This document shows positions 34,265-43,001 of a stretch of DNA of 64,000 bases, in pieces. Positions within the stretch are counted from its first letter, which is position 1. Every line of letters begins with the position of its first letter. The position numbers were made by a program, and so were the translations under genes. A model generated the notes under the pieces. That model made no database searches and was not told the origin of the DNA. It saw nothing but the letters and a program-made list of their open reading frames with translations. Source of the DNA: Clostridia bacterium (GTDB lineage: Bacteria; Bacillota; Clostridia; UBA1381); contig JAGBHE010000054.1 of the NCBI GenBank assembly GCA_017935675.1, positions 34,893 to 98,892 of the forward strand. Reading direction: 5' to 3'.

Positions 34265-36169
34265 ATGAAAAAAAGAATAAGATTATTAACTTTCACGCTG
34301 GCAGGCTTAATGGCGGCAGGCACAGCTGCACAGGCGGCAACAGTTTTAGCGCCTGTCGAAACGGGTGTTACGGCTGTTAAGGAGGATTTCCAAAACATCT
34401 CAAAGGACAGAAGCGGCTCGAATTGGATTGATGAAGAATTCGGTTTGATTCATTTAGGGGATATCTGGTGCGACGGTGGATTGGACGTTGCAAAAACAGA
34501 GGACGCAAGCAAACAGGATCCGTCAAAGCAAAGCGGAGACATGGCGCTTCATTTGAAAAACGATGAAAGAACCGGACAGCTGCGTTTTAGTTCGGCAGAG
34601 GATATGCAATTAAAGGAAGGAGACATTATAACATTTTCATTTGATTATGCAACGAATAAAATCGACACTGATGAGATATCAATAAGAATCTACGCGGGAA
34701 ATGATGATATTGAAGCAGATGCGGGCGAAGGTAATTATTTTAAATTTACAAGCTTAGACGGCAATAAATCTTTAGTAACAAATGCACCTTACAGAGCGTA
34801 TCTTAATTCACTTTGGGGACTTTGCTACGGAGAGGATGAATGGCAAAGTCTTGGTGAGGTTCATAAGACGGGAGCTTTTGTTAATTACAAAATAGTGATT
34901 AACACAAAAGACAGCGAAGCCGATAATAAGCAGACTATTTCATTCTACCTTAATAATGCGTTACGGAAAAAATCTGTTATGCAGCTTTGCGACAAGAACG
35001 GTACTGTAATATCATCAAAGCCAATTGATTATATAGCTAAAATCAGGGGCAATGTTAACCCCGGTGAGCAAACGGCTGATATGTGGATTGACAATGTTGA
35101 ATATATACATCAGTCAGTTCCCAACGCTGCAAATATCGGCGAGGATTTTGTGGATGCAAAATATTCGCGGGCTTCAGAATATGTATTTAATAATCCGTCA
35201 AGCAAGCTGACAGATAAGGTGTCGGCGGCGTCAGGCGGCAAAATTAAATCTGTTAAGGTTGCCGATGCTTCTCTTCTTCCGAACAGCGGAAAGGAAGCCG
35301 GTGACAATGCAGTACAGGTAACTTTCGGAAACAATCCAAATGAAATTATATTCTTCACCATGAGACCTGATGTAACTCTCAAAAAGGGAGATATTTACAG
35401 CTATTCTTTTGAGTATTACGAGCAAGACCCGGGAACGGCAACTCATAAACTGGAGCTTATAATGAATTCCAATCCGGCTGAGAATTGGTTTGATTCAACA
35501 GGACCTGTTTTAGGACCCAAATACAGTTATCAGTCGATAAATTATCCGGAGACCCGTTACAATAGCAATAAAACATTGTTTACAAACAGCAACAGCTTCT
35601 ATCTTTTTAACGGTGCGGTAGAAAATGAAAGGTGGAGCAGTGCGCTGAGAACTCCCGGCTTTAACAGATATGATATTGTTATCAATACAGCCGATCCGCA
35701 GGCGCAGGGAAGACAGACCTTAGCAATTTACAGAAACGGTAATCTTTATGATAAGGGTTATTTCTATGAGGAAGGCAAGGATACTCCTGTTGAAAAGATT
35801 GACTGTATGTGTTTAAGATTGGAAAGACTTTCCGGAGCAAGCGGATTAACGTATGCATTTGATAATTTCTGGTCTCTTAAAACAGAAAACAAGCTGACTG
35901 TCGATGAAGCAAATGATAAGGTGACGGTATCTTATGATTATCCGGCGTTATACGAGACGGGAGTTGCTTCCATTATGGCAGGTGCATGGTACGGAGAAAA
36001 TGAGGAAATGCTTTCTGCAGATACAGCAGGAGTTACAACGGATGATAAAGGAAGAAAGGTAACATATGAGTTTACAGGTAATGCATCGGCAAAATATGCA
36101 AAGTTCTTTATGTGGAAGGATTATAATAGTCTTGTGCCTTTGACGCCGGCGGTAACTGTAATAAAATGA
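34265..36169 (+). CDS. Secreted protein with two copies of an unassigned lectin-like domain
   Basis: 634 residues; AAGGAGG precedes the ATG. Signal peptide about 1-25 (AGTAAQAAT). Two ~260-residue domains of the same build follow (about 35-285 and 290-545). Each contains a DIxxxSFxY strand, a stretch of ~100 residues rich in Asn, Tyr and Trp, then a closing pattern YKIVINTKDSEADNKQTISF in the first and YDIVINTADPQAQGRQTLAI in the second, followed by a Y-x-N-x strand. A short beta domain forms the C-terminus (~550-634). The same pattern recurs in the proteins at 36253 and 46303. It resembles jelly-roll carbohydrate-binding modules, but I do not recognise a named family. There is no SLH domain. 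A role as a secreted polysaccharide-binding protein is likely but unproven. Confidence 0.65.
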   Translation: MKKRIRLLTFTLAGLMAAGTAAQAATVLAPVETGVTAVKEDFQNISKDRSGSNWIDEEFGLIHLGDIWCDGGLDVAKTEDASKQDPSKQSGDMALHLKNDERTGQLRFSSAEDMQLKEGDIITFSFDYATNKIDTDEISIRIYAGNDDIEADAGEGNYFKFTSLDGNKSLVTNAPYRAYLNSLWGLCYGEDEWQSLGEVHKTGAFVNYKIVINTKDSEADNKQTISFYLNNALRKKSVMQLCDKNGTVISSKPIDYIAKIRGNVNPGEQTADMWIDNVEYIHQSVPNAANIGEDFVDAKYSRASEYVFNNPSSKLTDKVSAASGGKIKSVKVADASLLPNSGKEAGDNAVQVTFGNNPNEIIFFTMRPDVTLKKGDIYSYSFEYYEQDPGTATHKLELIMNSNPAENWFDSTGPVLGPKYSYQSINYPETRYNSNKTLFTNSNSFYLFNGAVENERWSSALRTPGFNRYDIVINTADPQAQGRQTLAIYRNGNLYDKGYFYEEGKDTPVEKIDCMCLRLERLSGASGLTYAFDNFWSLKTENKLTVDEANDKVTVSYDYPALYETGVASIMAGAWYGENEEMLSADTAGVTTDDKGRKVTYEFTGNASAKYAKFFMWKDYNSLVPLTPAVTVIK

Positions 36170-36180
36170 AATGACTGTTT

Positions 36181-36213
36181 ATTCCCTCAGCATAATTTAT
36201 CGGCTGAGGGAAT
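36181..36213 (+). other. Intergenic hairpin
   Basis: Perfect 11-bp stem ATTCCCTCAGC (36181-36191) with its complement at 36203-36213 and an 11-nt loop, between two secreted-protein genes. There is no T run, so mRNA stabilisation or processing is more likely than termination. Confidence 0.55.
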
Positions 36214-36252
36214 GCTAATAAACGTTAATTTACTGTTAATAGGAGAGGAATC

Positions 36253-39200
36253 ATGAATTTTAAATTAACAAAATACGCTGCTGCGGCACTGAGCATGGCA
36301 ATTACAGCTAATTTAGCGGTCTTCAGCGTTATTACTGCGTCTGCTGCGGGCGGCGGAGCATATATCGGCTTTGATAATACTGATTTTCCGGATGAGTATA
36401 ATTATCAAACATGGTGGGACTGGAAAATAGGAGACAGAATTACGTTTTCTGCCGGCGGCGCCATGACGTTTCTGGGAATGGTCAGCGCTAACGAATTTGA
36501 TGCAGGCAACAGAGATGAGGACGATAAAGCCTTTACAATGACATATCCCGTAAGTGCTTCAAATACAGAGGCAAGGGTTACGATGCCATTAGACGAAGAG
36601 CTTGAAAAAGGAGATATATATACCTTCTCCTTTGACTATTACACAGCTCATAGCCATAATGCTGCAATTCATAAGTCTGTAATTATGAGCCTTTCCATAG
36701 AAACGGACGGAAACACCGGCCCACTGAAGCACATAGCGGCTAAGGGAGAAGAAGGCTCTAAGACTGAAAGAGACTTTCGCGATTATGGAAGAGGCGGTTT
36801 CTTTGTCGGCGATTATATGGGCAGCAGATGGGACGGCTTTGACGGCTTTGCAAAATATGATATGGTGATTGATACAGAGGATGAGGAATGGGATAATAAA
36901 CAGACTATGGCTGTATACATAAACGGTAAACAGGAGTTTAAGGGATTCTATAATCAGTGTATCGGAACCAGTGCATCCAGCGCAGTGATAATTGATGCTC
37001 CTATTACTCGTGTAAACGGTTTTACACTCATGTTTTCGGCTCAGAACAATACTGATCCTAACTTTAAAGTCGCTGTGGATAATATCAGATCCCAGGTATA
37101 TCATAAGGCGGCGGCTGAAAAAAATGCAATTTATGCTTCTGCAAAGTCCGGCGAGAGACGTGATGTTGTATACAGCTATAACGCGGCTGAAGCCTCAAAG
37201 GACAGAGTTATTGATGTGCAGACCGCATCTGTCGATGACGGCATGGAATATTCCTTCAGTGTTCCTGCCGGAGCAACTGCTAATGATACTACTGTTGCAT
37301 ACAGAAGCATAGCAAATCCTGACGGAACGGGGACAATGAACCTTAACGGACTCACGTCCGATGCATTTCTTATGGCTGACATAACAGTTCCGAGCGGCGG
37401 AAAAATAGACGATTATTATATAGCCTTAGCTTCAAGACCTGATGAAACAAGCGATTATACTGCGTCGGCAACGGGGATACCTTTGAAAAAATATTATACA
37501 TCGTCGGATATCGGTACTAAAAAGAGAATAAAAATACCGTTTTCAGATTTTACGAAGGATTCTTCGGCAAGGCAGTTCCCGGTTAACGGAACAACATATT
37601 CAGCAGTTGATCTATTTAAAGCGGCGGGCTTAGGTATAGCATTCTCTCCGTCCGCGCCGGGAGAGACTCAGAATAAGATTATTGTCGGGGATATGTATAT
37701 TGCAAGAAATATAAAAGCACCTTCCGATTTAAGGGTTTCGGATATTCAGAGCGAAACGGTGTATCTTACATGGGCTTTGTCTGAAAACAATGTTGAATGC
37801 TATGAGCTTTTCCGCGGGGATGAGCTGATAGCAGAGCTGCCGGACGGAATCGATACATATACAGATGAAGGGCTTGTAAATAATAATTACTATAACTACA
37901 GCTTAAGGGCAAAGAGCTTGTTCGGGGAATACAGCGGCAAAATTAACCTTAACAATGTTTACGTGTCGGAGGTTGGAAAGCCGACAGACCTTGTTCTTGA
38001 CAATTTAGGCGATGATAAGCTGGGTGTAAAGCTTACATGGGGCGGTGCAGAGTACGGAGAACCTGCAAAATTTATAATATACCGTGACGGAGTAAAAATT
38101 GCCGAGTCTGACGGAAATGAACGGGAATACACTGATGAAACAGGTCTTGCGGAAAATAAAAAATATGTATATTCCATGGCAAGCATGTCGCAGGGAGGTA
38201 ACCAGTCGCTTACTGTAAGCATTGAAATAACAGCGGCGTATATTTTTCCTCCGACAAATTTCAGCTTTAACGAAAATGCCGGTGATTACGGTAAATTTAC
38301 ATGGAATGCTCCCGAATTTGCGGCGTATTATACGGTTTACAAAAACGGAACGTCGGAAGCCACGGTTTCCGAAAATGAATATATTCTTCCGGAAGAGCTT
38401 GAATACAATGACATTTTTTCATTTAATGTAACAGCTTCAACAAGTACGGACCATGAATCCCTTGCTTCAAACGCAGTTAATATTTACCGGACAGATCCGG
38501 GCCTCGTGGTTCATACCTCATGTTACAGGGATAGTCTTGAAAGCGGAGTAAGCTTTGATAATGTAAATGTGACTGCTGACGCAGGCAGCACAGACAATGT
38601 CGGAACAGGGACGCACAGTATAAAGGCAGCCTTTGCGCCTGCCTCCAAAGGAAATCTGACGTTTACAAGAAAAGCTATCGGAAAAAACACTCTCAAATAC
38701 GGCGGAAGAATTATGATATCGGTGTATATCCCGAAGGGAACGGATTTATCGAGGCTTTATGCGGGACTATCATATAAGCCGTCAGGTGCAAACGTCACAC
38801 CTGCAATAGCAAAGGTGTGCCTTAAGGATTATGTAAAGGAATGCGGAAGATGGACGGTTCTGGAAATTCCTGTTTCCGACTTGCCGGAAAGAGCAGAATA
38901 TACCTCAGGAAATCAAAGCATGGTTACAAAATTTGATTTGACATCCGTTACGGGCGTTACAATATTTGCGGATAATGTTAATTCGTCCGAAGCGACGGAA
39001 ATATATGTGGATGATGTATTTATCGGTCAGTATACTCAGGGAAGCATAGATATAACGGATAATAACGGAAATCCGGTTTCCGTATCCGATAAGCTTGATA
39101 CCAGTGCACCTTATATCACGGTAAAGACAAGCTCCGGTTTTGATGCAAATACGCTTTCGGACGCAGTGCTGAGTCTTACAGACGGCGAAAATGAGATTTT

Positions 39201-40425
39201 GATTGCGGCAGCAGAGTATAACGGAGGAGTGAAGATAATTCCTTATTCTTCTCTTGCTCCGAATACAACATATACGTTAAAGGGCAGCGGTATTGCCGAC
39301 AGCAAGGGAGCAGCAGTCGCGTTTGAAGAAAGCTTTGCAACAAATGATGGGGCACCTGCATCCCAGTTTAATGAGGAACTTGATATAATAACCGTTTCCA
39401 CAGAAGGCACGTCTGTCGGAAGAGCGGCAGCTGTGCAGATTGGTTTAAAAAATGCTTACATATCCGGCGATATAAAAGCTGCGGTCTTTGAGCTTGCGTA
39501 TGATACATCAAAGCTTTCAACCGGCAAATCAAATGTAACCTTGTCGGAAAGTATTTCAGATGCAGATATTGAAGTTTCGGACGGAAGGATTGTTGTAACA
39601 GCAAATGGCTTTGAGCTGAAAAACACCGGCGCGCCGCTGTTTGAGGTATCCTTTGCCGCCAACGCGGCAGGTACTGCGGGCTTCGCGGCAAGGGGCAGAA
39701 TAACCGCTTCGGGAGACAGAATTATTAATCTTAAAAAAACCGAGGCTTCTGCATTTATTAAATCAAGCACGGGCGGAGGCGGAGGTTCATCCGGAGGCGG
39801 AGGTTCATCCGGAGGCGGCAGAGGCGCATACGGCGGCGGCAGACCGGCTGTGAATACGGATGCACCGGACGAGCCGCAGCAGAATGCAGCGTTTACCGAT
39901 GTGGCGGAAAGCAGCTGGGCATACGGACATATAATGTCTCTTTATGAAAAAAATATAATAAGCGGATACGGTGACGGAACCTTCCGGCCGGATGCACCCG
40001 TAACAAGAGAAGAATTTGTGACAATGCTTGCAGCGGCGTTTAAATTAAATTCTGACAACAAGGTATCCTTTACTGATGTTGTACCGGGAGCGTGGTATGA
40101 AGCGCCTGTTATGAAGGCGGCGGGACTTGGAATTATAAACGGAAGACCGGACGGAAGCTTCGGCATAGGCGATGCGGTTACGCGTCAGGATGTATGTGTT
40201 ATGACAGTGCGGATTTTTGACGCTGTCGGATTAAATCCCGAGGATGTATATGATAAATTTGAATTTTCGGACAACGCCGAAATTTCAGATTATGCAGCGT
40301 CTGCCGTTGAACGTCTTCAGAAGGCGGGAATTATAAACGGTTATGAGACAGGTGAGTTTAAACCGACAGACAGTGTAACAAGAGCGGCAGCGGCAAAGAT
40401 TATTGCTTTGAGTCTTAAGCTTTAA
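36253..40425 (+). CDS. SLH-anchored protein with fibronectin type III and cohesin-like modules
   Basis: 1390 residues; AGGAGAGG before the ATG. Signal peptide about 1-32. Order: one copy of the unassigned lectin-like domain (~36-286, with YDMVIDTEDEEWDNKQTMAV); a jelly-roll-like domain (~287-485); three fibronectin type III domains (~488-570, 575-662, 665-745; VYLTW and KLTW strands); a second jelly-roll-like domain (~748-928); a Big_5-like Ig domain (~930-1032); a cohesin-like module (~1042-1170: GRAAAVQIGLKNA, AAVFELAYDTSKLS, GFAARG); a Gly-Ser-rich linker; and three SLH domains (~1213-1390). Cohesins bind dockerins, and SLH with cohesin is the layout of a cellulosome anchoring scaffold. 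No dockerin is visible in the window, however, so the partner, if any, is encoded elsewhere. Confidence 0.75.
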   Translation: MNFKLTKYAAAALSMAITANLAVFSVITASAAGGGAYIGFDNTDFPDEYNYQTWWDWKIGDRITFSAGGAMTFLGMVSANEFDAGNRDEDDKAFTMTYPVSASNTEARVTMPLDEELEKGDIYTFSFDYYTAHSHNAAIHKSVIMSLSIETDGNTGPLKHIAAKGEEGSKTERDFRDYGRGGFFVGDYMGSRWDGFDGFAKYDMVIDTEDEEWDNKQTMAVYINGKQEFKGFYNQCIGTSASSAVIIDAPITRVNGFTLMFSAQNNTDPNFKVAVDNIRSQVYHKAAAEKNAIYASAKSGERRDVVYSYNAAEASKDRVIDVQTASVDDGMEYSFSVPAGATANDTTVAYRSIANPDGTGTMNLNGLTSDAFLMADITVPSGGKIDDYYIALASRPDETSDYTASATGIPLKKYYTSSDIGTKKRIKIPFSDFTKDSSARQFPVNGTTYSAVDLFKAAGLGIAFSPSAPGETQNKIIVGDMYIARNIKAPSDLRVSDIQSETVYLTWALSENNVECYELFRGDELIAELPDGIDTYTDEGLVNNNYYNYSLRAKSLFGEYSGKINLNNVYVSEVGKPTDLVLDNLGDDKLGVKLTWGGAEYGEPAKFIIYRDGVKIAESDGNEREYTDETGLAENKKYVYSMASMSQGGNQSLTVSIEITAAYIFPPTNFSFNENAGDYGKFTWNAPEFAAYYTVYKNGTSEATVSENEYILPEELEYNDIFSFNVTASTSTDHESLASNAVNIYRTDPGLVVHTSCYRDSLESGVSFDNVNVTADAGSTDNVGTGTHSIKAAFAPASKGNLTFTRKAIGKNTLKYGGRIMISVYIPKGTDLSRLYAGLSYKPSGANVTPAIAKVCLKDYVKECGRWTVLEIPVSDLPERAEYTSGNQSMVTKFDLTSVTGVTIFADNVNSSEATEIYVDDVFIGQYTQGSIDITDNNGNPVSVSDKLDTSAPYITVKTSSGFDANTLSDAVLSLTDGENEILIAAAEYNGGVKIIPYSSLAPNTTYTLKGSGIADSKGAAVAFEESFATNDGAPASQFNEELDIITVSTEGTSVGRAAAVQIGLKNAYISGDIKAAVFELAYDTSKLSTGKSNVTLSESISDADIEVSDGRIVVTANGFELKNTGAPLFEVSFAANAAGTAGFAARGRITASGDRIINLKKTEASAFIKSSTGGGGGSSGGGGSSGGGRGAYGGGRPAVNTDAPDEPQQNAAFTDVAESSWAYGHIMSLYEKNIISGYGDGTFRPDAPVTREEFVTMLAAAFKLNSDNKVSFTDVVPGAWYEAPVMKAAGLGIINGRPDGSFGIGDAVTRQDVCVMTVRIFDAVGLNPEDVYDKFEFSDNAEISDYAASAVERLQKAGIINGYETGEFKPTDSVTRAAAAKIIALSLKL
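39781..39816 (+). repeat. 18-bp tandem repeat encoding a Gly-Ser linker
   Basis: Two exact copies of GGAGGTTCATCCGGAGGC lie in the Gly-rich linker between the cohesin-like module and the SLH domains; partial units flank them. Confidence 0.85.
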
Positions 40426-40437
40426 CGGGAGGATTTT

Positions 40438-42975
40438 ATGAAAAGAATTATTACTTTAATACTTAGCTTGAGTTTGCTTACTTCCTTATTCGGTGTGACT
40501 GCGCATGCAGAAGAAGCAAAGCAGCAGGTCAGTGCTTCGGCACTGACCGAGGCTGCGGGCAGACTTAAAGCTGTAGGGTTAGAAATACCTGATAAGGAAT
40601 ATCTGACTGCAGGCGAATATATTGCGCTTTTATTATCATATCAGGGAATGGAGACCGGGACTGGTGAAGCGATGGTCTTTGCCAAGGACTTAAGGCTTGG
40701 GAGTGTGGCAGGCATTGATGCCGGTACATTGATTACATACGGAGCTGCACTTGAAGCAGCCGTTAATTTTCTCGGCTTTGAACAGCATGTTTCACTATCC
40801 GGCGGAGGCATAAACGGCGCTGTCAGCGTTGCATCCGCGCAGGGCATAAGCAAGGATATAAATGCGGGAGCAGATGATTCCCTTACCGCCGGCGCAGCCG
40901 CTGTGATATTATCAAACATGCTTGACGTCAGGCTTCCGGTGGCTGACGGAAGCTCGGTTAAAATCGGTGAGCGGACAGTGCTTGAAAAATATTTTGACGC
41001 CGAGGAAAAGAAGCTTGACATTATAAAGATTGACAGAAAAAAGGAAATAATCACCGCTTACGAAAACGGGAGAGCCGTAGATTATAATGTTTCCGAAGGC
41101 TTTGATTTTGACGGCATTACGATAGGAAGAAACACTGTTTTCATAAATAAGGACAACGAGATTTGCTATGTTAAAATATCGGGCAGTGTTACGGTATTTT
41201 ATGATTTCCTCTATGAAGTAAACGGCAGCGATAACCTTGATGACGCATTTTATCCGTCACAGCTTCGTGAATTTGTTTTTTACAATACTAAGGGGAAATA
41301 CAAGCTTTCCGAAAATGCGGTAATATACTATAACGATAAGCCGATGGAGGAAGCCCCGCACAGTTTTAAGGATTGCTTTGCAAGAATTGCCGTGATAAAT
41401 AATGAAATTGCAGAGGCTGATATTTACTCCCTGTACGAGGGCGGGCTCATAACTACAGTGCTTACAACAACCGTAAAATATACTAGAGGTGAAACTACAG
41501 AAAATATCCTGAAAAATTTTGATACCTTGGATAATTTAACTGTTATCATAGACGGAAAAAAAGTGTCCGGAATAAAAGATCTTTCAAAGGATATGGTTTT
41601 TGACTTTTGGATTGACGGGGAAGAAACATCAATGGTAATAGCTGCTTCTTCAAGAAGGGCATATGGCGTGTTTTCAAGCTATAACGCAGAGTCTGTGCAG
41701 ATTGAGCAAACATGGTACAAGACAAGCGATAATGTTTATACCTTCAGCGATTATCTGCAGCGCTATGAGCCCGGCTCTGTTGATACCGTTTTGGGAAAAT
41801 CCGTTTACGGCTATATTGATGACAGGTGTGAAATAAGGTACATAAGAGAAGACGGAGAGGTGTCAAGCACAAAGATTGTTTACGGAGTGGTTGAGCGGGG
41901 CATGTTTGATAATGATACCGAAAAACGCTCTGTAAAGCTTATTCCGATAAGTGAATCGGGGACTGTTGAGGAAACTGTGACTTATCCGGTTAAGGATAAG
42001 CTTGCCGCCGGTTCGTTCTCCTTTGATTATGTAAAGAGTGTAGCCTCGGATTTGAACGGAAAGGGATTTTTGAAATTTACGCTTGATAAAAACGATGAGA
42101 TTTTTAAGATGGAGCCGGTTGAATATTTAGATAAGACTGCTTCCATAACAAGCTCAAATATTCATCATGAATCCTCTTACGCTGTGGGCGGATTTTTTAT
42201 GAAGTATGCAACAATACTTGTTCCTTACGACGGCAAAGACGGCTTTACCGTAAAAACAACAACATGGGAAAAATTAAGAGATTATTATTTCAAAGCAGGC
42301 TCTGCAAAGTGTACGTTAACCGTTGATTATGACCCGTACTATAATCCGCTTCCGAGATGGGGTATTTTAACCGGGGACATCGGAGAGATTGAACTGGGCT
42401 GGACGACCACCGGCTTTGTGACGGAAATTGTATACCGTGAAGACGACTGTAAGATAAGCTTTGCTTCGGACACTTATGTTGTCAGCAAGGAATTCATTGA
42501 GGACAACGGCATAAAAACAGGCTGTATGATGAGGGTAAGACATCCTGTTTATGCAGACGAGGTCTTTGAGTTTGAAAAGGTGGTTGACCTTTCGGGGGAT
42601 TTAGATACATGGAATTCAAAGCTTAAGGAAGCTTTCGGAAGCTTTGAGCCGTCAACTACGAGCGCAGTATATGAAGCTGACAAGGTACTTTTCAGAAACG
42701 GAGACTGTATCCAATTTGAGGTTGACGGAGCTCCAACGCCTGTTTACGGCTTCGGAGACAAACTGAGTGTTTATGAGATATGCGACGGAGACAAAAGAAC
42801 CATAAAGCGTGCAGAATTGGAAATGACGCAGCCGTTGTGGTTCCAGTCAAAGCAGGCGGCGGGAAATGTACCGGTCGGAGACAGAGTGTGGTTCAGGTTG
42901 GATAATGATAACGGCTATATTAAGGTAGGGACTATATGGTACTGCAATGATGAGAGTGTGTACAGCGGGAAATAG
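40438..42975 (+). CDS. Secreted protein with degenerate N-terminal SLH-like repeats, paralogue of the 7522 protein
   Basis: 845 residues, starting 13 nt after the previous stop behind GGGAGG. Signal peptide about 1-24 (ends AHAEE). Residues ~30-185 look like three weakened SLH repeats (EYIALLLSYQGM, YGAALEAAVNFLGF, AAAVILSNMLDV). They lack the full GYxDGTFxP motifs, so cell-wall binding is uncertain. The rest is a long beta-rich region with no recognised domain. It shares gene order and character with the protein at 7522-10212: similar length, an EKYF/DKFR junction after the SLH region, a YNVSEGF-type segment near residue 218 and several Trp/Tyr-rich strands. Both precede or follow other large SLH proteins. 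Function unknown; a structural or processing role at the surface is a guess. Confidence 0.6.
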   Translation: MKRIITLILSLSLLTSLFGVTAHAEEAKQQVSASALTEAAGRLKAVGLEIPDKEYLTAGEYIALLLSYQGMETGTGEAMVFAKDLRLGSVAGIDAGTLITYGAALEAAVNFLGFEQHVSLSGGGINGAVSVASAQGISKDINAGADDSLTAGAAAVILSNMLDVRLPVADGSSVKIGERTVLEKYFDAEEKKLDIIKIDRKKEIITAYENGRAVDYNVSEGFDFDGITIGRNTVFINKDNEICYVKISGSVTVFYDFLYEVNGSDNLDDAFYPSQLREFVFYNTKGKYKLSENAVIYYNDKPMEEAPHSFKDCFARIAVINNEIAEADIYSLYEGGLITTVLTTTVKYTRGETTENILKNFDTLDNLTVIIDGKKVSGIKDLSKDMVFDFWIDGEETSMVIAASSRRAYGVFSSYNAESVQIEQTWYKTSDNVYTFSDYLQRYEPGSVDTVLGKSVYGYIDDRCEIRYIREDGEVSSTKIVYGVVERGMFDNDTEKRSVKLIPISESGTVEETVTYPVKDKLAAGSFSFDYVKSVASDLNGKGFLKFTLDKNDEIFKMEPVEYLDKTASITSSNIHHESSYAVGGFFMKYATILVPYDGKDGFTVKTTTWEKLRDYYFKAGSAKCTLTVDYDPYYNPLPRWGILTGDIGEIELGWTTTGFVTEIVYREDDCKISFASDTYVVSKEFIEDNGIKTGCMMRVRHPVYADEVFEFEKVVDLSGDLDTWNSKLKEAFGSFEPSTTSAVYEADKVLFRNGDCIQFEVDGAPTPVYGFGDKLSVYEICDGDKRTIKRAELEMTQPLWFQSKQAAGNVPVGDRVWFRLDNDNGYIKVGTIWYCNDESVYSGK

Positions 42976-43001
42976 CTTTTGAAAGGAAGGGATTTCAGAA
43001 C

